NCBI GenBank assembly: GCA_023263045.1
Contig: JALQXU010000030.1
Coordinates: 1-9,264 of the forward strand
From: Pontimonas sp.
Lineage (GTDB): Bacteria; Actinomycetota; Actinomycetes; Actinomycetales; Microbacteriaceae
Reading direction: 5' to 3'
DNA: 9,264 nt
Shown here one piece after another: positions 1-5,657 of this stretch; the first letter of the stretch is position 1, and each line of letters starts with the position of its first letter. The notes below the pieces were generated by a model. The model was not told where the DNA came from. It saw only the letters and a program-made list of their open reading frames with translations, and did no database searches. A program made the position numbers and the translations under genes.

Positions 1-1310
1 GCCTGTTCTCGGGAGCCCTGAAGCTCTCGGAGGGCGTCTTCGGCGTCCCTCGCGCGATCTGTGGCACTACGCAGGGCCGTCTTCTGTCTCTCCACATCGG
101 CTTCCGCTGCCTCCACCCGGGATGTTTGGATCTCGACCTGGGATTGAGCGCGACGTAAGTCCTGATCCCACTGCTCGACCGCGGCACTGGCTGCCACCAC
201 ATCCTCATCGAGTGCACTCAAGGAGGCCCGTGCTGTTGCCAGGCGTGCCGAGATTTCCCCGACCGTGCTCTCCTGGGTCGACATCTGGGCGATGGCATTG
301 TCTCTGTCGGTCTCAGCCTGAGTCATCATCTCGGGGGTCACTCCGGAAGACATGACCTCGTCTGGACCCTCATCGGCGCTGTCCGCCCTTTCGCTAGCCA
401 ACGAGTGAAGTGCTTGGAGGCGCTCCTGAACCCGACGGAGAGAGAAATCGATACTCCGTGCCGTGTCGAGCTCGACATCGTTGACACCCGATTCGAGTTG
501 CGAGATGCGACGTCGGTAACCCTCGAGTTGTTCCTGCAAGGTGGCGCGCTCGGTGCTGCGCTCCTTTTCGCTCTGGTGGAACGAGTCGAGAGCGGCAGAG
601 AGACCCACAAGATCATCGGCGAGGACGCGGGCTTTCGCATCCCGCACGATGGCCTGAATCGTTTGGGCCTGCTGGGCGATTTCTGCTTGCCGGCCCAAAG
701 GTTTGAGTTGGCGACGAATTTCTCCCGCGAGATCGTTCAAGCGGGTGAGGTTTGCCTCCATCGACTCGAGCTTGCGCGTGGTCTTCTCTTTGCGTCGGCG
801 GTGTTTGAGGATTCCAGCCGCTTCCTCGATGAAGCGTCTGCGGTCTTCGGCGCTCGCGTGCAGAATCTGGTCGAGTTGTCCCTGACCGACAATGACGTGC
901 ATTTCTCGACCCAGACCGCTATCGCTCAGGAGCTCCTGAACATCGAGGAGTCGACAAGGCTCCTTATTAATGGCGTATTCGCTCCCGCCATTGCGAAACA
1001 GGGTTCTCGAGATGGTGACTTCGCTGTACTCGATGGGGAGGGCGCCATCAGAGTTGTCGATGGTGAGGGTGACCTCAGCGCGACCGAGCGGCGCTTTATT
1101 CGCAGTCCCCGCGAAGATGACATCCTCCATGGATCCACCGCGGAGCGTTTTCGCACCCTGCTCTCCCATGACCCAGGCCAGAGCGTCGACAACGTTTGAT
1201 TTTCCCGAACCATTAGGCCCCACGACACAGGTGACGCCGGGTTCGAACTCGAATGTGGTGGGTTGGGCAAAAGACTTGAATCCCTTGAGGGTGAGGGACT
1301 TCAGATGCAC
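1..1310 (-). CDS. smc: Chromosome segregation ATPase SMC, N-terminal part (cut by left window edge)
   Basis: This is the ATPase core of the bacterial condensin SMC-ScpA-ScpB, which loads on and folds the chromosome for segregation. The first 436 codons are visible. The N-terminal head opens with MHLKSLTLKGFKSF, followed by Walker A GPNGSGKS (residues 31-38), the arginine-finger region LRGG (about 56-59), and the Q-loop stretch around GQGQLD (about 142-147). FIEEAAGILKHR then leads into a long Glu/Arg/Gln-rich coiled coil. A Gly/Pro/Ser-rich break near residues 315-330 interrupts the coil, as is common in actinobacterial SMCs. Family members are about 1,150-1,200 residues, so the hinge, returning coil, signature motif and Walker B lie beyond the edge. 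The start is a GTG at 1308-1310; a TAG stop 27 bases further upstream in the same frame leaves no room for extension. A moderate ribosome site (AAAGGGCGG) precedes it. It follows mutM after 56 bases on the same strand. Confidence 0.96.
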   Translation of the reverse strand, partial: MHLKSLTLKGFKSFAQPTTFEFEPGVTCVVGPNGSGKSNVVDALAWVMGEQGAKTLRGGSMEDVIFAGTANKAPLGRAEVTLTIDNSDGALPIEYSEVTISRTLFRNGGSEYAINKEPCRLLDVQELLSDSGLGREMHVIVGQGQLDQILHASAEDRRRFIEEAAGILKHRRRKEKTTRKLESMEANLTRLNDLAGEIRRQLKPLGRQAEIAQQAQTIQAIVRDAKARVLADDLVGLSAALDSFHQSEKERSTERATLQEQLEGYRRRISQLESGVNDVELDTARSIDFSLRRVQERLQALHSLASERADSADEGPDEVMSSGVTPEMMTQAETDRDNAIAQMSTQESTVGEISARLATARASLSALDEDVVAASAAVEQWDQDLRRAQSQVEIQTSRVEAAEADVERQKTALRSATDRARDAEDALRELQGSREQ

Positions 1311-1363
1311 CTGCCCACCGCCCTTTCTGGACCACTAACTCGAGTGTGCTGTTATTACCCTCA

Positions 1364-1369
1364 AACCTA
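1364..1369 (-). promoter_or_regulatory. Weak candidate -10 box for smc
   Basis: TAGGTT on the minus strand, made of the mutM stop codon and the next three bases, fits TAnnnT. It would start a transcript near 1357, giving smc a leader of about 46 bases that contains the AAAGGGCGG ribosome site. No -35 box is clear, and this arrangement arises by chance about one time in five after a TAG stop. The remaining mutM-smc gap holds only a short CACT/AGTG repeat, and no terminator. Confidence 0.2.
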
Positions 1370-2269
1370 CCGCTTCCGGGGCGTCCTTTGGCAGGAGGGA
1401 CACCGGTGGGAGGACCGGTTCATGAAGGGCTCGCGACGCATAATCGCCCCGCACCGATCACACGGCGTTCCCTGCCTGCCATAGGCGTGGAGGGAGTGGG
1501 CGAAGTAGCCCGCTTGACCGTTCACGTTCACATATTGACTATCGAAACTCGTTCCGCCCTCGACGAGCGCTTTCGTCAACACCGCGCGAATCTCTGCCAG
1601 CAGCTCACGCACCGTTGCGGGGCGAAGCCGCTGTGTGGGAGTGAGGTAGTGCAGCTTGGCCCCCCAGAGCGCCTCGTCGGCGTAAATGTTGCCGATGCCG
1701 CTGATCAGGTTCTGATCGAGAAGAGCCCTCTTCACCTCGGTGTTCTTTCTCCGTAGCGCTTTCGAAAAAGCACCATCATCAAAAGCGGGATCGAGGGGGT
1801 CCCTGGCGATATGCGCCACGGAGCGGGGAATTCTCGTGTCACGTGAGCCCCTCCCGGCGGGTTCACCATCGGGGCAGACGATGAGCTCATCGATCGCCAT
1901 CGAGCCAAAAATGCGCTGGTCGACAAACCCCATCACGAGTGCTTGGCCCGAGGCGGTGGTGATGTCGAATCGAATGCGCAAGAGCGACCCAAAGTCGGAG
2001 TCCTCGTCACCTAGAAGCACCTGACCGCTCATCCCCAGGTGTGTGACGAGTGCTTCATCCCTGCCTTGAAGCGGAAACCAGAGGAACTTCCCCCGGCGGA
2101 TTGCCGCCTCGACGACACTGCCCTCCAGCCTTTGGACAAAATCTTCTGGAGGACCAGGGTGTCGCTTCAGACTCCGCGGCTCGAGAACCTCCACCCGATC
2201 GATACGCGCCCCCACAAGCGCTGGCTCCAGGCCAGCTCGAACGACCTCAACTTCGGGAAGCTCAGGCAT
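1367..2269 (-). CDS. mutM: Formamidopyrimidine-DNA glycosylase (Fpg/MutM)
   Basis: A bifunctional base-excision repair enzyme that removes 8-oxoguanine and formamidopyrimidines and nicks the abasic site. The 300-residue protein begins MPELPEVEVV. Pro2 is the Schiff-base nucleophile and Glu3 the general acid once Met1 is removed. Lys61 in RRGKFLW matches the conserved catalytic/binding lysine. The helix-two-turn-helix is in DQNLISGIGNIYADEALW (about 185-202). A C-terminal zinc finger has Cys270, Cys273, Cys290 and Cys293, with the DNA-contacting Arg285 between the pairs. At 300 residues it is longer than E. coli Fpg (269); a loop rich in Gly, Arg and Asp near residues 130-150 accounts for some of this. 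The open frame continues upstream, but the ATG at 2267-2269 is fixed because Pro2 must follow Met1. The start overlaps the rnc stop by 8 bases, and no clear Shine-Dalgarno is present, so it is probably translated by coupling to rnc. Confidence 0.97.
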   Translation of the reverse strand: MPELPEVEVVRAGLEPALVGARIDRVEVLEPRSLKRHPGPPEDFVQRLEGSVVEAAIRRGKFLWFPLQGRDEALVTHLGMSGQVLLGDEDSDFGSLLRIRFDITTASGQALVMGFVDQRIFGSMAIDELIVCPDGEPAGRGSRDTRIPRSVAHIARDPLDPAFDDGAFSKALRRKNTEVKRALLDQNLISGIGNIYADEALWGAKLHYLTPTQRLRPATVRELLAEIRAVLTKALVEGGTSFDSQYVNVNGQAGYFAHSLHAYGRQGTPCDRCGAIMRREPFMNRSSHRCPSCQRTPRKR

Positions 2270-2999
2270 CGCTGGGGCGTGACCCGCGCAACGAGTCGAG
2301 AGCGGCCTGAGCGGCTGCGAGCTCGGCAGCTTTCTTCGAGCTGCCCGTACCGTGTCCGACGGCGGTGCTGGAGCGATCCTGACCATCGAGGAAGACATCC
2401 GCAGTGAACACCTTCTGATGGTCGGGTCCGGCATCGGTGATGTTGTATTTCGGAACACCCTGGCCATTCGCTGCCGCCCACTCCTGGAGAGCAGTCTTGG
2501 GGTCACTGGACTCTCGCAGCTCATCGGCGCGCTGCACCAAATCACCCATCAAGCGGTGGACAGCATCGTGGGCGGCCTGGGGCCCCTTATCGAGAAAAAT
2601 GGCGCCCACCAGTGCCTCCAGAGCGTCAGCAAGCAGGGACGGTTTCTCCCGCCCCCCGGTCAACTCTTCGCCCCGGCCTAAGCGCAGGTAGTCACCGAGC
2701 TTGATGCCGCGGGCAACGTCGGCCAGGGCTCCAGTGGAGACAATGCTGGCGCGACGCTTCGCGAGCTCCCCCTCGGGAAGGTCAGGAAACTGGTGGTAGA
2801 GAGCTGCCGTAATGGCCTGGCCGAGCACGGAGTCACCCAAGAACTCCAGGCGCTCATTATCGAGACCGCCCTGCTCATAGGCATAGGACGAGTGTGTGAG
2901 GGCTTGCTGGAGAATGTCCGGCGAGAGGTCAACGCCCACCACGGTGAGCAAAGTGCTGGGGTCCAAAGCCTTGGAGGCCTTGTCCATTCCCTCTGGCAC
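2262..2999 (-). CDS. rnc: Ribonuclease III
   Basis: A double-strand-specific endoribonuclease that processes the rRNA precursor and some mRNAs, acting as a homodimer with Mg2+. The 245-residue protein carries the signature NERLEFLGDSVLG (residues 48-60). Catalytic acidic residues are Glu49, Glu52, Asp56, Asp125 and Glu128, with the same spacing as in E. coli. A C-terminal double-stranded-RNA-binding domain runs from about residue 168 to 240, including the lysine-bearing GSSKKAAELAAAQAAL helix. The start is taken as GTG 2997-2999, one base after the rpmF stop, which suggests translational re-initiation. An in-frame ATG at 2985-2987 has a GAGGGA only 0-2 bases upstream, too close for a normal ribosome site. 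The 4-residue difference does not affect the domain. The 3' end overlaps mutM by 8 bases. Confidence 0.97.
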   Translation of the reverse strand: MPEGMDKASKALDPSTLLTVVGVDLSPDILQQALTHSSYAYEQGGLDNERLEFLGDSVLGQAITAALYHQFPDLPEGELAKRRASIVSTGALADVARGIKLGDYLRLGRGEELTGGREKPSLLADALEALVGAIFLDKGPQAAHDAVHRLMGDLVQRADELRESSDPKTALQEWAAANGQGVPKYNITDAGPDHQKVFTADVFLDGQDRSSTAVGHGTGSSKKAAELAAAQAALDSLRGSRPSDA

Positions 3000-3000
3000 T

Positions 3001-3204
3001 TTAGACGTCAGCGACCTTGCGGCCCTTGTATTCCATGAACAGCGGGGTGCCAGCCGAGTCCTCGACCACGCGGGCGCGGTGCGGGAGGCTATAGACGGTC
3101 TTGCCGTTCTCGACGCTCTTGACCAGGGTGGGGACCTCAGCCTTCCACGCCGAACGACGGTGACGAGTGTTCGAACGGGAGGTCTTCCGCTTGGGTACAG
3201 CCAT
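3001..3204 (-). CDS. rpmF: 50S ribosomal protein L32
   Basis: A small protein of the large ribosomal subunit. The 67-residue product starts MAVPKRKTSRSNTRHRR, the canonical basic L32 N-terminus, and ends MEYKGRKVADV. No cysteine is present, so this is the zinc-free (C-minus) form rather than the zinc-ribbon form. The ATG at 3202-3204 is preceded by only a weak purine stretch (AGAAGA). It sits 23 bases downstream of the DUF177 gene, the near-universal DUF177-rpmF pairing, and one base upstream of the rnc start. It is likely expressed in one transcript with both. Confidence 0.97.
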   Translation of the reverse strand: MAVPKRKTSRSNTRHRRSAWKAEVPTLVKSVENGKTVYSLPHRARVVEDSAGTPLFMEYKGRKVADV

Positions 3205-3227
3205 GGTCTTCTGCTTTCGTAGGGGTC

Positions 3228-3758
3228 TTAGGGTTTCTCAGTATCAGACTCGAGAAGCTTACTCAGTTCCTGCCATCTCGGGTCAATCTCGTCTGCATCG
3301 GAATCACCGGGCGGCTCCGTGCGTTTGTCGCCGGTTGCCGGGTCTAATCCGTAGCAATCCTCTTGGCACACAGGTTGGAAGGGAAGTTCGAGAACTACCG
3401 CATCCCGAATGATGTCCTCAAGATTGAGGGAGTCATCCACGACCGTGTACGAATCGGAATCGCTAGAAGAATACGCGAAAAGCTCCTGGAAATCGACCCG
3501 AACCGGGAATGAAAAGGGGTCAAGACAGCGCACGCACTCGGCTTTCGCCTCCAACGAGACCTCAGCGGTGACCAGAATTCCCTCGTGGAGTCCCTCGAGA
3601 CGCAGCTCCAGTGTCATCGGCGTCCCTGCAGGCGCAATCGCCATCGCTTCGCCGTATTGTTCGGGTGCGTCGACCTCGAGGGTGAGCTCGCGCATCTGCC
3701 CTGCCTGGAAGACAAGGTCTTTTACCCCGATAACGAGCGGATTGATGCTGGAGGCCAT
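3228..3758 (-). CDS. DUF177 / YceD family protein
   Basis: A 176-residue protein of the DUF177 (YceD) family. The family is almost always encoded next to rpmF and has been linked to accumulation of 23S rRNA; the molecular mechanism is not settled. Visible features are the CVRCLDP motif (Cys75, Cys78), a second cysteine pair PVCQEDC (Cys131, Cys135) that could complete a metal site, an acidic segment around residues 98-115, and the C-terminal DPRW motif (159-162). ATG 3756-3758 is the only plausible start: a TAG in a neighbouring frame ends the aminotransferase gene 9 bases away. A TAGACT hexamer exactly six bases upstream of the ATG suggests a leaderless transcript starting on the ATG itself. 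The next gene downstream, rpmF, follows after 23 bases. Confidence 0.93.
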   Translation of the reverse strand: MASSINPLVIGVKDLVFQAGQMRELTLEVDAPEQYGEAMAIAPAGTPMTLELRLEGLHEGILVTAEVSLEAKAECVRCLDPFSFPVRVDFQELFAYSSSDSDSYTVVDDSLNLEDIIRDAVVLELPFQPVCQEDCYGLDPATGDKRTEPPGDSDADEIDPRWQELSKLLESDTEKP

Positions 3759-3764
3759 GGCCTC

Positions 3765-3770
3765 AGTCTA
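3765..3770 (-). promoter_or_regulatory. Putative -10 box of a leaderless promoter for the DUF177 gene
   Basis: On the minus strand TAGACT is followed by six bases (GAGGCC) and then the ATG. It fits the actinobacterial -10 pattern TAnnnT, and would place the transcription start on the A of the ATG. The first three bases are also the TAG stop codon of the upstream aminotransferase gene, so coding and promoter signals share bases. I see no recognisable -35 box. The GAGG within the six-base spacer lies only two bases from the ATG, too close for a standard ribosome site. The assignment rests on position and on three further cases in this window. Confidence 0.55.
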
Positions 3771-5078
3771 GAAGCCAGCGGCGCTCAGTGCGTCGTCGTA
3801 GATCTCCAGTGCACTCTGAATCTGCTCCGGCGTCACAATGAGCGGAGGAACGACGTGGATGCGGTTATCCACGACAAACGGGAGGAGCTTCCGCGCCACT
3901 ATTTCGCCCTTGATGCGACCCACGGAGGCAGCATCCAGAGGCGCCTTCGTCACCGGGTCCTCCACGAGATCGAGCGCGAAGAAGCACCCCAGACCTCGAA
4001 CGTCACCGATGACCGGGTGCTTCGCCTGCAATTCCAGTAACCCTGGGCGCAGGTGATCCTCACCCATAGCGCTCGCGTGCTCGATCATGCCCTCCTCCGT
4101 CATCGCCTGGAGGGCGGCGTTAATGCTCGCCATGGCCAGGGGGTGACCGGAATAGGTCAAACCACCGGGGAACATGGTGTCGTCGAAGAAATCTGAGATG
4201 CGCTGGTGGAAAATCACCCCACCCACGGGGACATAACCCGAGTTCACACCCTTGGCAAACGTGATGAGATCGGGCACGACATCGTGGGCGTGGAAAGCAA
4301 ACCAGTGGCCCGTCCTACCAAAGCCCGCCATCACCTCATCGAGGATCATCACCAGCCCGTAGCGGTCACAGAGTTCCCGAACTCCCTGGAGATAACCGGC
4401 GGGAGGAACCATGATCCCCGCGGTCCCCGGCACGCTCTCGAGGAGAATCGCAGCAATGGTGTCGGGTCCCTCTGATTGGATCACCCGCTCGAGGTGGTGG
4501 AGAGCCCGCTCGCACTCTTCGGCTTCACTTGTCGCCCAAAACTCGCTGCGATAGAGGAATGGCCCGAAGAAATGGACGTGGTGGGTGGAGTACTCATTGG
4601 GTTGGCGACGCCAATCCCCGGTCGCCACAATCGCAGCGCCGGTGTTCCCGTGGTAGCTGCGATAGGTGGAGAGCACCTTGTTCTTCTTAGTAAAGAGTCG
4701 GGCTGCGCGAATGGCGTTCTCGATCGCGTCTGCCCCGCCGTTAGTGAAGAAGACTTTCTGGAAGTCCTTCCCTGCTAACTCGACGATGCGAGAGGCAGCC
4801 TCGACCCGGGGCTGCGACGAATACGCCGGACCGACCGTGGCGAGGGTTTCGGCTTGCTCCTGAATAGCGCGAACCACCGCGGGGTGGGAGTGTCCGATAT
4901 TGGTGTTGACCAGCTGGCTCGAAAAGTCGAGATACTCAACACCCTCGGTGTCATATACATACATGCCTGTGGCATGAGAAACCATCATCGGAGCGAGGGT
5001 CCCCTGGATGGACCACGAGTAGAAATTGTGCGCTTTATCGAGCTTCTTGAGCTCAGCAGTGTCCTTCGATGCAGCCAC
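3768..5078 (-). CDS. Class III PLP-dependent aminotransferase, taurine:pyruvate aminotransferase-like
   Basis: A fold-type I, class III pyridoxal-phosphate aminotransferase of 436 residues, the usual family length. Visible elements: the dimer-interface glycines in TNGGADAIENA (112-122), the cofactor-ring motif SYHG (141-144), LDEVMAGFGRTG with the pyridine-binding Asp247, the Schiff-base lysine Lys276 in TFAKGVNSGY, and GLTYSGHP (306-313) with the phosphate-binding threonine Thr308. The HFFGPFLYRSEF and GYVPVGGV segments resemble, from memory, taurine:pyruvate and related omega-amino-acid aminotransferases. The amino donor is not provable; a beta-alanine or other omega-amine enzyme is possible. 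The frame is open to 5390, but the GTG at 5076-5078 is chosen because AAGGAG lies five bases upstream and family similarity begins just after. It lies between coaD and DUF177 and shares no pathway with them. Confidence 0.9.
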   Translation of the reverse strand: MAASKDTAELKKLDKAHNFYSWSIQGTLAPMMVSHATGMYVYDTEGVEYLDFSSQLVNTNIGHSHPAVVRAIQEQAETLATVGPAYSSQPRVEAASRIVELAGKDFQKVFFTNGGADAIENAIRAARLFTKKNKVLSTYRSYHGNTGAAIVATGDWRRQPNEYSTHHVHFFGPFLYRSEFWATSEAEECERALHHLERVIQSEGPDTIAAILLESVPGTAGIMVPPAGYLQGVRELCDRYGLVMILDEVMAGFGRTGHWFAFHAHDVVPDLITFAKGVNSGYVPVGGVIFHQRISDFFDDTMFPGGLTYSGHPLAMASINAALQAMTEEGMIEHASAMGEDHLRPGLLELQAKHPVIGDVRGLGCFFALDLVEDPVTKAPLDAASVGRIKGEIVARKLLPFVVDNRIHVVPPLIVTPEQIQSALEIYDDALSAAGF

Positions 5079-5080
5079 CG

Positions 5081-5110
5081 GTTCTCCTTCTCGCAAGAAG
5101 TGGTGAGAAC
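5081..5110 (-). promoter_or_regulatory. Hairpin sequestering the aminotransferase ribosome-binding site
   Basis: On the minus strand this 30-base element folds as GTTCTC, a 4-base bulge ACCA, CTTCT, a TGCG loop, AGAAG, then GAGAAC. That makes 11 perfect pairs in two stacked stems with a single one-sided bulge. The Shine-Dalgarno AAGGAG (5084-5089) lies wholly in the 3' arm, five bases from the GTG start. A transcript reading through from coaD would carry the whole hairpin and hide the ribosome site. A transcript starting near 5104 would lack the outer left arm. There is no U-tract, so an intrinsic terminator of the standard kind is unlikely, although actinobacterial terminators without U-tracts have been proposed. 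The fold is read directly; the regulatory role is inference. Confidence 0.55.
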
Positions 5111-5116
5111 AGACTA
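5111..5116 (-). promoter_or_regulatory. Weak candidate -10 box for the aminotransferase gene
   Basis: On the minus strand TAGTCT fits TAnnnT and includes the TAG stop codon of coaD. Transcription would begin near 5104 and give a leader of about 26 bases containing the Shine-Dalgarno. A TAG stop followed by nnT is common by chance (about one in five), and no -35 box is evident, so this is only a suggestion. Confidence 0.25.
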
Positions 5117-5605
5117 AGGCAACTCGGTCTTCGCAAGATAGTCGGCCACAGCCGGGGGAACATAGGGCGATACATCCCCTCCGAGTGCTGCCACCTGGCG
5201 CACCAGAGAACTCGAGACGTGGGCGTTCGCGGGGTGGGGCAGGAGGAAAACGGTTTCGACGCCGGCGAGGTTGCGATTCACAATCGCCATGGGTTGCTCG
5301 TAGGAGACATCGACTTGGGAGCGTATTCCCTTGACCAAGACGGTCGCCCCCACGTCGGTGCAATAGTCGACGAGTAATCCAACGCTCCACGACGTCACCA
5401 CGAGTTTTCCCTTCTCCCCTGCTTGGGCGATCGCTTGCTCCAGCAGCGTCACGCGCTGGGCAATAGGGAACATGGCCTCTTTGCCGGGGTTATGCACGAC
5501 CACGACATGGACTTCATCAAAAAGCCCCGCTGCTCGCTCGATAACGTCCAGGTGACCCAGGGTCACAGGATCAAAGGAACCGGGAACAACGGCGACAGTG
5601 CTCAT
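5114..5605 (-). CDS. coaD: Phosphopantetheine adenylyltransferase
   Basis: Catalyses the penultimate step of coenzyme A synthesis, joining 4'-phosphopantetheine to AMP from ATP to give dephospho-CoA, in the cytoplasm. The 163-residue protein is of normal length. It has the nucleotidyltransferase N-terminus VVPGSFDPVTLGH with the TxGH motif (Thr15 to His18), VKGIRS (91-96), NRNLAGVETVFL (110-121) and the SSSLVR segment (131-136) that closes the ATP site. ATG 5603-5605 is followed at once by the conserved strand, so the start is secure. A TAGGCT hexamer exactly six bases upstream points to leaderless transcription. It sits 53 bases downstream of recG and 35 upstream of the aminotransferase. Confidence 0.97.
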   Translation of the reverse strand: MSTVAVVPGSFDPVTLGHLDVIERAAGLFDEVHVVVVHNPGKEAMFPIAQRVTLLEQAIAQAGEKGKLVVTSWSVGLLVDYCTDVGATVLVKGIRSQVDVSYEQPMAIVNRNLAGVETVFLLPHPANAHVSSSLVRQVAALGGDVSPYVPPAVADYLAKTELP

Positions 5606-5611
5606 GAAATA

Positions 5612-5617
5612 AGCCTA
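5612..5617 (-). promoter_or_regulatory. Putative -10 box of a leaderless coaD promoter
   Basis: TAGGCT on the minus strand lies in the recG-coaD gap, followed by TATTTC and then the ATG. The spacing puts the transcription start on the A of the ATG. No credible Shine-Dalgarno is present in the gap, which agrees with a leaderless message. No clear -35 box is seen. Confidence 0.55.
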
Positions 5618-5634
5618 GCGAGGTCCATGTTTCA

Positions 5635-5654
5635 CGCGGATGACACGACCCGCG
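5635..5654 (-). terminator. GC-rich hairpin after recG, possible terminator
   Basis: Three bases past the recG TAA, the minus strand can form a stem of CGCGGGU with AUCCGCG (seven pairs, one of them G-U) around a six-base loop. The following bases are UGAAACAUGG, without a U-tract. Its position between recG and an apparent coaD promoter fits termination or 3'-end protection, but a stem this short can arise by chance at this GC content. Confidence 0.35.
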
Positions 5655-5657
5655 ACT

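Noticed and set aside
405..1199. 264-codon plus-strand open frame opposite smc
   Set aside because: It is antisense to the conserved SMC head and coil, has no ribosome site, and its sequence reflects the reverse complement of the smc codons.
2270..2545. Upstream extension of the mutM frame to 392 residues
   Set aside because: The mature enzyme needs Pro2 directly after the initiator Met, which fixes the start at 2269; the extension lies inside rnc.
2985..2987. Alternative ATG start for rnc
   Set aside because: The GAGGGA upstream is too close to the ATG for normal initiation; the GTG one base after rpmF fits coupling better, although the choice is not certain.
5079..5390. N-terminal extension of the aminotransferase frame to 540 residues
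   Set aside because: The extra 104 residues overlap most of the coaD 3' half in another frame, look unlike any protein, and a strong ribosome site precedes the internal GTG at 5078.
5628..5643. Near match to the ParB-binding parS palindrome (TGTTTCACGTGAAACA), tempting because smc is nearby
   Set aside because: Only 12 of 16 positions agree and the second half is badly degraded; functional parS sites tolerate few changes and usually lie near the origin. The bases are better explained by the recG 3' hairpin.
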